Shown here: positions 1-7,853 of the stretch, one piece after another
How positions within the stretch are numbered: the stretch's first letter is position 1
How the letters are laid out: every line of letters begins with the position of its first letter
NCBI GenBank assembly: GCA_040081715.1
Contig: JBEBFY010000006.1
Coordinates: 62,001-126,000, forward strand
From: CANKJK01 sp040081715
GTDB lineage: Bacteria > Acidobacteriota > Vicinamibacteria > Vicinamibacterales > UBA2999
DNA: 64,000 bases
Direction of reading: 5' to 3'
The notes under the pieces: model-generated
Told to the model about the DNA's origin: nothing
Databases searched by the model: none
Seen by the model: only the letters and a program-made list of their open reading frames with translations
Made by a program: the position numbers and the translations under genes

Positions 1-1
1 C

Positions 2-256
2 GCGCTGGTCAGTGCCAGGGACATCCGCGAGCGCCTGTTTGAACGTGTAGCGGCAGGCGAGGAACCGGACCGGTTCCTGTGGATTGCCTCATATGAGTCT
101 GTGCGGCGGCCAGAGATTGTCAGGGGCTTTGCAGAAATGCCATCCAGCTTGGACCTGGTCGTGCTGGATGAGGCCCATAGGGTGAGGAACGCCACGACCG
201 ATCAGAACCGCATGGCCCGGGCTCTCTCGGACTGTGCCAATGCGCTAATCCCTGTC
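2..256 (+). pseudogene. Truncated SNF2/DEAH-type helicase fragment
   Basis: The window opens inside an open frame that reads as helicase domain 1. It has a WIASYES segment followed by LVVLDEAHRVRN, which matches the Walker B/motif II (DEAH) region of SNF2-like superfamily 2 helicases. Homologous-looking sequence continues to RALSDCANAL near base 245. There one expects motif III (LTATP), but the frame instead runs into unrelated, low-quality sequence up to a stop at 710-712. No helicase motifs III-VI follow in any frame. I read this as the 5' part of a helicase gene whose remainder was deleted. The start lies left of the window. The exact family (RapA-like, or a restriction/defence helicase) cannot be decided. 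Confidence 0.6.
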
Positions 257-643
257 CTCACGATGTGCCATCGGACATTTATGAGTTGCCGGAGGGACGG
301 CAGGGAAGCTTGGTGCCCTTCAAGGGGGATGGCACCTTTCTCCTTGTCGCCTATGGGCTCTCCTTCATGGGCGGCGACGTGCCGCCCTGCGAGGCGCCGG
401 ACCAGACGCCGAACTACGCACCCCCACGCAATCCGACTCGGTCAATTGACCAGGATGAGTACTATCCAAAGTGATCTGACCGGACCAGAGCATCGCAGTG
501 GCGCCCCTCGATGGCAGGAAGATGTCGACCAAGTCAGGTGCCGGCGGTTCGTCGAGATCCCGATGAGCGCCGCCGCGCAGATTTCCAGGTTAGCCGTGAG
601 TGCGCTTTTCAGTGCGTCATTCACTGACTTGGCGGATGGGGCG
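257..643. other. Gene-poor stretch after the helicase break
   Basis: I see no convincing gene here. A 69-residue plus-strand frame (265-474) and a 60-residue minus-strand frame (442-624) are open, but neither carries a motif I recognise or a good ribosome binding site. The stretch probably holds remnants joined when the upstream helicase gene was truncated. It ends at the 3' end of the toxin gene on the minus strand. Confidence 0.4.
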
Positions 644-937
644 CTATCGAGCCTCGCGGCTGTGAAACACGCGCAGCATCAGCACAGAACGGCCATCGTA
701 TCGATACTGTAGTGCGTAAGCGCCACCAAGGACCCTCAGCACGAGCTCACGGTAGTCGGCGCGTACCGTCAGCGGCCGACCGAGTGTTGGGTGTCGCCGT
801 AAGACGTCAGCCTTGACGATGAGTTCGAGCGCGACGCGTGTGGCGAGGTCGGCGTGCTGAGCGTGGAGGAACGTGGCGAAGCGATCGAGGTCGGCAACGG
901 CGTCGATCGACCACTCGATGTCTATCGGACCTGCCAC
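644..937 (-). CDS. ParE/RelE-family toxin
   Basis: Small basic protein (about 97 residues) with the ParE/RelE plasmid-stabilisation fold signature. An N-terminal IEWSIDAVADLDR segment is followed by a helix pair, HPTLGRPL, and a C-terminal YRELVLRVLGGAYALQYRYDG strand block ending in VFHSREAR. Such proteins poison gyrase (ParE) or cleave ribosome-bound mRNA (RelE); which applies here is not visible. The upstream antitoxin gene ends at 922, so GTG at 937 gives a 16-base overlap typical of translational coupling. A longer GTG start at 973 is also open but would add residues the family normally lacks. It is the last gene of a minus-strand run that begins with the glycogen operon. Confidence 0.8.
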   Translation of the reverse strand: MAGPIDIEWSIDAVADLDRFATFLHAQHADLATRVALELIVKADVLRRHPTLGRPLTVRADYRELVLRVLGGAYALQYRYDGRSVLMLRVFHSREAR

Positions 938-1191
938 GGCCGGAATCGCGCTGTACCCCAGGTGCGCAGCCACTCCACGACATGCGTATGCGGCACGCGG
1001 GTATCCTCGGTGGCGGCCGCAACCCGGCGGTCCAACTCGGCGATCTCTGCGGCCTCGGCCATCCGGGCGTCGCCATCAAACGCTACCAGTTCAGCCAGGA
1101 GCTCCGGGACGGTGACGCCGAGTTCCGCCGCTCGCGCCGTCAGCCCGTCGGCGGTCGCCTGGTCGACCTCAATACTGACCTGGGTGCCCAT
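922..1191 (-). CDS. ParD/RHH-like antitoxin
   Basis: 89-residue acidic protein starting at ATG 1191. The N-terminus (VSIEVDQATADGLTARAAE) resembles the beta strand and first helix of ribbon-helix-helix antitoxins. The C-terminus contains LDRRVAAATEDTRVPH and VVEWLRTWG, the toxin-binding tail seen in ParD-like partners. It overlaps the toxin start by 16 bases. The gene begins only 17 bases after the glycogen phosphorylase stop codon on the same strand, so read-through from that operon is likely. Autoregulation is expected from the family, but no clear operator is visible in the short upstream gap. Confidence 0.75.
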   Translation of the reverse strand: MGTQVSIEVDQATADGLTARAAELGVTVPELLAELVAFDGDARMAEAAEIAELDRRVAAATEDTRVPHTHVVEWLRTWGTARFRPWQVR

Positions 1192-1208
1192 GGCCAGAGG
1201 ATATCCGA

Positions 1209-3854
1209 TCAGGCGCGGCGTTCGGGCAGGTCGCAGCTCGTGCCGCCCGCGGCCGGAATGTAGGCCTTCAGCACGTAGTCCTTCACCATCCGGTCCGCGC
1301 TGAAGCGCCACCCGAGCGTGCGGATGGCTTCCTTCATCCGGGCGATCCAGCCGCGCGGCAGGCCGTCGGCGTCGCGCTTGTAGTAGAGCGGCACGACCAC
1401 TTCGCTCAGCACCTTGACGAGGGCGCGGGCATCGCGGCTGTCATGCAGCTCGGTGGAGGTGTGCGTCTCCCCGCCACCGATGGCGAAGCCGTTGAGGCCG
1501 TCGAAGGCCTCGGCCCACCAGCCGTCGAGTACAGACAGGTTCAGCCCGCCGTTAAGGACGACCTTCTGGCCGCTCGTGCCGCACGCTTCGAGCGGCCGGC
1601 GCGGGTTGTTCAGCCAGACATCGACACCCTGTACGAGCTGCCGGCCCACGTTGATGTCGTAGTCCTCGATGAAGAGGAGCTTGCCCGCAAAACGCGGGTC
1701 GGACATCAGCTGCGCCACTTCCTGCAGCACTTCCTTGCCGGGCTTGTCGTGCGGATGGGCCTTGCCGGCAAAGATGAACTGCACCGGCATCTGCGGATGA
1801 TTGACCATCGAGACGAGCGCTTCCATGTCCTGCAGAATCAGGTTGGCGCGCTTGTAGGTGGCGAACCGCCGTGCGAAGCCGATGGTGAGCGCGTCGAAGT
1901 TCAGCGCCTTGCCGAGCCGGGCCACCACCTCCGGGGGGTCACCCCGGCGCTCGGCCTGCCTGACCGCCCGGCGGCGTGCCATCCCGATGAGCTGGAACTT
2001 CAGCGCCTGGTGCGTTTCCCACAGCTCGCCGTCGTCGAAGTCCTGGACGGCGTCCCAGATCCGGCCATCGCCGGCGCGTCCCGGCCAGTCGTGCCCGAGG
2101 TGCCTGGCGTATACCTGTCGCATCTGCGGCGCCAGCCAGGTCTGCACATGGATGCCGTTGGTGATGTGGCCGATCGGGACGCGTCCGGGGCCTCTTCCTG
2201 GATGGAGGCTCGTCCACATCGCGCGCGACACCTGCCCGTGGAGCGAAGAGACGGCGTTGGCCCGGTGCGAAGTCCGGAGCGCCAGCACCGTCATGCAGAA
2301 CTCCTCGGTGGTGTTGGAGGCATCCACCCGGCCCAGCGCCATCAGGCCGTCGTGGCTGAGGCCGAGCGACTCCCGCAGCGGCCCCAGGTGCTCGTCGACC
2401 AGGTCCTGCGAAAAGGTGTCGTGACCTGCCGGCACGGGCGTGTGCGTGGTGAACACCGTCTGCGCGGCCACCTGGTTGAGGGCCTCGCCAGCGCTGATGC
2501 CTTCCGTGACCATGCGGTGCCGTACCATCTCGAGCCCGGCAAAGGCGCTGTGGCCCTCGTTCAGGTGCAGCACGCCGGGTGAAATGCCCATCGCACTCAG
2601 CGCCCGCACGCCACCGACGCCCAGCAGCAGTTCCTGGCGGATGCGCACCCGCCGATCCCCTCCGTAGAGCCGCGACGTGAGCTCCCGGTCCTCGTCGTGG
2701 TTGCCTTCCACGTTCGAGTCGAGCAGCAGCAGCGTGTTGCGGCCCACGGAGGCCTGCCACACCCGCGCGAAGAGCGTGCCGGTGCGCGTGTCGATCGACA
2801 CGACGATGGGGGCGCCGTCGCTTGTGGCCGGGCGCAGCGGGAGGGTGCGGTGGTCGAGGTCGAGGTAGTCCTCGTGCTGGAAGCCCGTGGAGTCGAGCCG
2901 CTGCCGGAAGTAGCCCTGGTCGTAGTAAAGGCCCACGCCGACCAGCGGAATGTTCAGGTCGGACGCGCTCTTGATGTGGTCGCCCGCGAGGATGCCGAGG
3001 CCGCCCGAGTAGATGGGCAGCGACTCGTGGAGGCCGAACTCGGCCGAGAAGTACGCCACCGGCCGTGCCCAGAGCACGCCGGCATGCCGGGCACCCCAGG
3101 TTCGCCGGTCGCCGAGGTACTCCTGCATCCGGCGGTAGGCGTTGTCGACGCGGCTCTGGAGCGCGAGGCGCGAGACACGCTCCTCCAGCGTTTCGAGGGG
3201 AATGCGCTGCAGGAGGGCGACCGGGTTGTGGCCCACCTCGTGCCACAGCGTCGGGTCGAGTTCACGGAAGAGGCTCGTGGTGTCCGGGTCCCAGCTCCAC
3301 CAGAGGTTCTGCGCCAGCGCCGCGAGCCGGCGATGCGTCGGTACCAGAAACTGGCCGATGCTGCGGGCCTCGGCCACGATCGGCGCCAGCTCGGCGCCTG
3401 CCGCCACCAGCGCGGACTCGTCCTCGGGGCCGAACACGCGCGGGGCAATGGTCTGGATCACCAGTACGCCCTGCAGCAACCCGCGGTCGATCAGGGGCAC
3501 GCCGAGAAACGAGCGGTACGGATCCTCGCCCGCTTCGCTGAAGTACTTGAACCGCGGGTGCTGCATGGCGTCGGCGACGCACTGCGGCTTGAGCTGCTCG
3601 GCCACCAGGCCCACGAGGCCTTCGGTGAGCCGCATCCGGACGCGGCCGACGCTTTCCTGCCTCAGGCCGATCGTGGCCGCCAGCACCAGGTTGTTTCTGT
3701 CCGGCTCCAGCAGGTACACCGAGCAGACGTCGGTCCCGAACCGGCCCTGAATCATCTGGACCACGTTGGCCAGCGTCTCGTGCGTGTTGCCGGTGTCGGA
3801 GACAAGCCTCAGGGTCTTGTCGGAGGCCGTGAACGATTCGCTCTCTGCTGTCAC
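1209..3854 (-). CDS. glgP: Alpha-glucan (glycogen) phosphorylase with N-terminal GAF domain
   Basis: 881-residue enzyme that releases glucose-1-phosphate from glycogen or maltodextrin. Residues about 5-155 form a GAF domain close in pattern to the GAF of PtsP (LVLAATIGLRQESVGRVR, EGLVGLVAE, YRSFLGVPLIDRG). The rest is a phosphorylase of the AgpA/TIGR02094 type, beginning with a DUF3417-like segment (LAALAQNLWWSWDP). FTTHTPVPAGHDTF and LNEGHSAF are present, and the PLP-lysine motif EACGTSGQK places the lysine near residue 764. I chose GTG 3854 because GAGGAAC lies about 6 bases upstream; the frame stays open to 3986 but lacks homologous sequence there. It follows the GH57 glucanotransferase by 46 bases. 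The GAF fusion suggests ligand control of glycogen breakdown, which is inference. Confidence 0.93.
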   Translation of the reverse strand: MTAESESFTASDKTLRLVSDTGNTHETLANVVQMIQGRFGTDVCSVYLLEPDRNNLVLAATIGLRQESVGRVRMRLTEGLVGLVAEQLKPQCVADAMQHPRFKYFSEAGEDPYRSFLGVPLIDRGLLQGVLVIQTIAPRVFGPEDESALVAAGAELAPIVAEARSIGQFLVPTHRRLAALAQNLWWSWDPDTTSLFRELDPTLWHEVGHNPVALLQRIPLETLEERVSRLALQSRVDNAYRRMQEYLGDRRTWGARHAGVLWARPVAYFSAEFGLHESLPIYSGGLGILAGDHIKSASDLNIPLVGVGLYYDQGYFRQRLDSTGFQHEDYLDLDHRTLPLRPATSDGAPIVVSIDTRTGTLFARVWQASVGRNTLLLLDSNVEGNHDEDRELTSRLYGGDRRVRIRQELLLGVGGVRALSAMGISPGVLHLNEGHSAFAGLEMVRHRMVTEGISAGEALNQVAAQTVFTTHTPVPAGHDTFSQDLVDEHLGPLRESLGLSHDGLMALGRVDASNTTEEFCMTVLALRTSHRANAVSSLHGQVSRAMWTSLHPGRGPGRVPIGHITNGIHVQTWLAPQMRQVYARHLGHDWPGRAGDGRIWDAVQDFDDGELWETHQALKFQLIGMARRRAVRQAERRGDPPEVVARLGKALNFDALTIGFARRFATYKRANLILQDMEALVSMVNHPQMPVQFIFAGKAHPHDKPGKEVLQEVAQLMSDPRFAGKLLFIEDYDINVGRQLVQGVDVWLNNPRRPLEACGTSGQKVVLNGGLNLSVLDGWWAEAFDGLNGFAIGGGETHTSTELHDSRDARALVKVLSEVVVPLYYKRDADGLPRGWIARMKEAIRTLGWRFSADRMVKDYVLKAYIPAAGGTSCDLPERRA

Positions 3855-3900
3855 CGTTGTTCCTCGTGGAGTTGCCAGCGTATCCGAAATGGATGGGCTC

Positions 3901-5835
3901 TCAGCGCCCGCCGAAGGTGAACGAGGCCGCGCCCAGGGCCACCGGCCATCGCGGCGTGAGCGACGTGCCCTGTCGCGTTTCCTCAAGCCCGCTCTCGGAC
4001 TTGGCGACGGTCATGATTTCGTAGCGCCACACCTCGGCCGGCGGGTCGCAGGTCACCTCCCGCATGGTGGCCAGGGACAGTTCCGGCGCAAACCAGCTTC
4101 CGTCCGGGAAGGCCGACGGATTCCACGTGTAGTCCACCCGGAGGCTGGCCTCGGGGCCGAGGTGGAAACGCTTTCCGACCACGGGCCGGCCATCGCCGCC
4201 GCTGGTGCAGACCACCTGCACCGAGGTGCCGTCGGTGTCTACTCGGCAGACCATCCCCGCATCCCCGGCGCTCCAGGCGGGTTCGTACTCCGCGCGTGCG
4301 TAGCGGTGTTCGTCGACGGTGTCCCGGAGCACGCGTTCGGTGAGCATGACCCGATCGCGGTGGTCCCTCGGTGGCAGCGTGGTCATGGCGAGCCGCGCTT
4401 CCAGGTCGTGGATGCTCGGGGCGCCGCCCTCGTCGTGGCCGGTGCTCGCGCCGCCGGTGCCGAGCTGGTGATAGGACTCTTCCCGCCGCGTCAGCACGTC
4501 GGCGTAGTTGATGCCCTTGGCAAAGTCGCTGAATTCCTCGAGCGCGCCGCCCCGGTGCGGGGCGATGAGGGCCGACCCGTCCTGTCCGTGGACCCAGATC
4601 TCCTCCTGGCCGTCGGCGTCCAGGTCCAACCGCTCGTGCGTCAGGGCTGAGCCGCGCCGCAGGATGCCCTCCGCGACAGCCAGTTCACGCCAGATCGCGG
4701 CGCGGAGGAACGGAAGATAGAGGCCGCCGAACACACCGTGCCAGTAGGCGTCGTTGCACTGGGCACGGCCGATCGCCTGCCGCGCCTCGGGCGGGTCGCC
4801 GGCCTTGCGGCAGAGCGCCGAGATGGCCAGCATCTTCTTGTGCATCCGGTTGGACTCGGAGTACTTCGCCAGGAAGTGGCGCCAGTGGCTGCCGCGGACG
4901 AGACTCCCGTCGGGGCCGGTCGCCCGGTCGCCAAGGTCGTGCTCCAGCGCTGCGAGGCGGCGCGCGGCTGTTGCCGGCAGCGACCAGCCTTCCATCTCGC
5001 GATACGAGGCGGTCGGGAGGTACGCGAGGCCGCCGCTCGGCACCGCTGCGACGGCATCAGCCACGGTGGAGAGCTGCACCTCACCTCGCTCCGTGGCCTC
5101 CGTGATGGCCGTGAGGAACTGGTCGAGCCAGCCCTTCTCGTACACCCACTCGCGCGTGCCCGGCCATCCACCGAACTTCTCGCCGTCGTCGGCGAGCACA
5201 GCCAGCGGCTGCCCGGCGTTGCGCAGCTCGCGCAGGTACTGCACGGTTTCGTCCGGCGGCCTGAACGGGACGAGATAGCGCAGGCGTTCGTGGATCGGGA
5301 CCAGCGTGACCTGACGTCCGCTGTGTTCCGTGGTCCAGGGCCGATGCAGCGCGCTGGGTTCGAAGCCGCTGACCAGGAAGTGGCGGTCGTCGACAAGCAC
5401 GGAGCGGACACCGGCCTCGGCCAGATCGGCGGGCAGGTCCGGCTCCCAGACCCGCTCGGTCAACCAGAGCCCCTGCGGGGTCACGCCGAATCGGCGCTGG
5501 ATGGCGTCGCGGAGCCAGACAATCTGCTCGACACGATCCTGCCGTGGCAGCACCGCAAGGATCGGCTCGTGGTAGCCGGCCATGAGCAGTTCCACCTGGC
5601 CGTCCGAGACGAGCCGTCCCAGCAGATCGAGGTAGCGTGTGCCGTCGGGCCGCTCGGCCAGCCAGTCGAGCAGGGGGCCGGAACAGTGGAGCACGATGGG
5701 ACCGAACCGCCGGTCCGCCATCTTCTGGAGGAAGGGGAAGTAGACCTCGTCCAGGTGCTGTGCGAACACGTGGTCGAAGTTGCCCACCGGCTGGTGGAGA
5801 TGAACGCCGAAGACGAAGCGGATGGGTGCGGTCAC
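3901..5835 (-). CDS. GH57 4-alpha-glucanotransferase
   Basis: 644-residue cytoplasmic glycoside hydrolase family 57 enzyme of the Thermococcus 4-alpha-glucanotransferase type. It opens with FVFGVHLHQPVGNF (GH57 motif 1) and contains GYHEPILA (motif 2). The nucleophile motif is WLTERVWEPDL (E127), and the acid/base motif is LADDGEKFGGWPG (aspartates 216/217). The C-terminal half is the beta-sandwich domain (LDADGQEEIWVHG onward). It should transfer maltooligosaccharides between glucan chains, trimming outer branches for or after the phosphorylase. The GTG start overlaps the upstream GH57 stop as GTGA, so translation is coupled. The frame extends far upstream but only as an out-of-frame shadow of that gene. 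Alpha-amylase activity is possible from sequence alone. Confidence 0.9.
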   Translation of the reverse strand: MTAPIRFVFGVHLHQPVGNFDHVFAQHLDEVYFPFLQKMADRRFGPIVLHCSGPLLDWLAERPDGTRYLDLLGRLVSDGQVELLMAGYHEPILAVLPRQDRVEQIVWLRDAIQRRFGVTPQGLWLTERVWEPDLPADLAEAGVRSVLVDDRHFLVSGFEPSALHRPWTTEHSGRQVTLVPIHERLRYLVPFRPPDETVQYLRELRNAGQPLAVLADDGEKFGGWPGTREWVYEKGWLDQFLTAITEATERGEVQLSTVADAVAAVPSGGLAYLPTASYREMEGWSLPATAARRLAALEHDLGDRATGPDGSLVRGSHWRHFLAKYSESNRMHKKMLAISALCRKAGDPPEARQAIGRAQCNDAYWHGVFGGLYLPFLRAAIWRELAVAEGILRRGSALTHERLDLDADGQEEIWVHGQDGSALIAPHRGGALEEFSDFAKGINYADVLTRREESYHQLGTGGASTGHDEGGAPSIHDLEARLAMTTLPPRDHRDRVMLTERVLRDTVDEHRYARAEYEPAWSAGDAGMVCRVDTDGTSVQVVCTSGGDGRPVVGKRFHLGPEASLRVDYTWNPSAFPDGSWFAPELSLATMREVTCDPPAEVWRYEIMTVAKSESGLEETRQGTSLTPRWPVALGAASFTFGGR

Positions 5836-7844
5836 GGGCGTGGCCTCGTTGAAAATCCCAGGGCGCGCGCCACCGGCTCGAGCCGGTGCTGGTCCACGTC
5901 GCTGATCGATGGCTTCAGATGGTAGAACACGGTCTGGATGTCGAAGGGTACCGGCCGGCCATCGCTGGCATAGAGCGACACCAGGTCGAGCACACGCCGG
6001 ATGGCGTCGTCGCTCCGGTCCGTTTCCAGGGCGTGCACCGCCCGGTCGAAGGCCGCGAGACACGCGACCTCCGCGGTGACCTGGCCTTCGGCGATGGCCG
6101 ACAGTTCGTCGGGCGTGACCCAGCGGTGGATAACGGCGCGCCGGAGCGCCGCCCGCACCGCCTCCCGCGGCATTTCCGGCAGGCTCCTGAGGGGAAAGGC
6201 CACCGGCCGTGGCTCCCACGCCGCGGTCAGCTCCACCAGCAGGGACACACCGTCGAAGTACAGCGTAGCGTCAAACGTGTGGCACCGTCCCGTTCGACGG
6301 TGCACCAGGTGCCACTGGTCGCGCACGCGCTCCACTCTGTATCCCGCAGGCGGAGGCAGGTGTGGCGTGATCTCGGCGGCTGCCACCAGTCCGGCGGCGA
6401 CCCAGGCCAGCGTGTCGCCTTCCGGCCGGACATGGCGCAGGAAGATCTCCCGCCCCGTGCCGGCCGCCGGGTCGTTGCTTAGCGCGGCCTCGAGGCGCGA
6501 GGCCATCTCCGCGGCGAGGCCGTGCCCGTCGGCGCCGGAGAGCGCGATGGCGCGAGCCGCGTAGCGCAGCACCTGCGCGGCTTCGATGCCGGCGATATCG
6601 TCGAAGAACCACGCGCAGGAGGTCTGGCTGCGCAGCGCACCGCGTTCGATTTCGAGCCACTCGGCCGCCCGCGTCAGTCCGTCCTCGCTCGTGCCGGGCT
6701 TGGCCAGTTCCTTGACCAGGCCGATGAGCGCTTCCGGCTCCGCGCCCACGACGCTGCCGTAGCGGTCACGCACGTCCCAGGGATCGGCGAACCACTGGCG
6801 TCCGAGTGTCTCGAATCGGGCGTGCAGCTCCCCGCCCAGCCAGTCGAGCGCCTCGCGGAGCGGCGCGCGCCACGCCTGCGAGGTGTCCCGGCTCGGATCC
6901 ATCTTGCAGCCGCAGTCGCGGCGCCACCGGTCCACGCCATGCGTGCAGCTCCACGAACTGGGTGCCACAAGCCGAACCGGTGAGGTGGCGGGATGGCGCG
7001 CCAGCCACGAGGCGAAGTTCTCGAGAGTGACGTCAGGCGTGGCGCCGAGCCCCTCGATCACCCTGGCCAGCGCCATCTCCCCGAACGCGTGATGGTGTCC
7101 CCACGTTTCACCGTCGCAGGCCATCGAGACGAGGCGTGGCGCGGGCGTCCGCTCGGCTGTCATCCGGTCCAGCCATTGCCCGGCGTCGCGGACCAGGGGT
7201 CCGAAGGCCACGTCGTGGGAGAGTGCGCCGTCATAGGTGAACACGGCGATGCTCCGCCCGTTGCTGGTCACATAGAGCCCGGCGCTGCCTTCGGCCGGCG
7301 CGTCCGCCACCTGATGAGGCGCCAGCACCGTGAACCGGATCCCCTCCGCGGCCAACGTATCGAGCGTGGCGTCGTCCACCGCCGTTTCCGGCAGCCACAT
7401 CCCCTCGGGCGCCCGGCCGAAGCGCCGCCGGAAGTCCGCGATGCCCCAGCGGACCTCGGTGGTCCGGTCACGCGGACTGCTGAGCGGAAGGATCACATGG
7501 TGGTAGGGCATGGCCAGCGCGTTGCCATGGCCCAGCCGGGCCAGGCTCGCGCGGTCGGCCGCGAGCACCGCCGCGTAGGTGCGGGGTGCTTTGTGCTCAA
7601 TCCATTCAAGCAGCGTCGGCCCGAGGTTGAAGCTGATCCACTCCAGCGTGTTGATGATGCGGGCGATCCGGCCATCCGTCCCGGGAATACGGCTGGCCAC
7701 CACCGCCCGGTAGCACTCCTGCTCGATGCGGCGATTCCAGTCGTGTGCAGGCGCGGCCGAGGGTTCGGCCTCTACTTCCTCCAGCCAGGGTTCCTCCCGC
7801 GGGGGCTGATAGAAGTGCCCGTGCAGGACGACCGACCGCGCCAT
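5832..7844 (-). CDS. GH57-like glycosidase with DUF3536 domain
   Basis: 670-residue protein. The N-terminus MARSVVLHGHFYQPPREEPW matches GH57 motif 1 (HxHQP variant, here GHFYQPP). GHGNALAMPYHHVILPL and GMWLPETAVD supply further GH57-type motifs, the latter with the predicted nucleophile glutamate. MACDGETWGHHHAFGE occupies the acid/base region. The C-terminal half is the DUF3536 domain (SQTSCAWFFDDIAGIEA, then AIHRWVTPDEL-like repeats). The substrate of DUF3536 GH57 proteins is not established; an intracellular alpha-glucan is likely from the operon. ATG 7844 was chosen over GTG 7850 because homologues begin at this ATG. The 3' end overlaps the glucanotransferase start by 4 bases and the 5' end lies 9 bases after the branching enzyme. 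Confidence 0.85.
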   Translation of the reverse strand: MARSVVLHGHFYQPPREEPWLEEVEAEPSAAPAHDWNRRIEQECYRAVVASRIPGTDGRIARIINTLEWISFNLGPTLLEWIEHKAPRTYAAVLAADRASLARLGHGNALAMPYHHVILPLSSPRDRTTEVRWGIADFRRRFGRAPEGMWLPETAVDDATLDTLAAEGIRFTVLAPHQVADAPAEGSAGLYVTSNGRSIAVFTYDGALSHDVAFGPLVRDAGQWLDRMTAERTPAPRLVSMACDGETWGHHHAFGEMALARVIEGLGATPDVTLENFASWLARHPATSPVRLVAPSSWSCTHGVDRWRRDCGCKMDPSRDTSQAWRAPLREALDWLGGELHARFETLGRQWFADPWDVRDRYGSVVGAEPEALIGLVKELAKPGTSEDGLTRAAEWLEIERGALRSQTSCAWFFDDIAGIEAAQVLRYAARAIALSGADGHGLAAEMASRLEAALSNDPAAGTGREIFLRHVRPEGDTLAWVAAGLVAAAEITPHLPPPAGYRVERVRDQWHLVHRRTGRCHTFDATLYFDGVSLLVELTAAWEPRPVAFPLRSLPEMPREAVRAALRRAVIHRWVTPDELSAIAEGQVTAEVACLAAFDRAVHALETDRSDDAIRRVLDLVSLYASDGRPVPFDIQTVFYHLKPSISDVDQHRLEPVARALGFSTRPRP

Positions 7845-7853
7845 GCTCACCGG

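Noticed and set aside
2697..3920. 407-codon plus-strand frame opposite glgP.
   Set aside because: Shadow of the phosphorylase gene; the composition is atypical for a protein and no ribosome binding site is seen.
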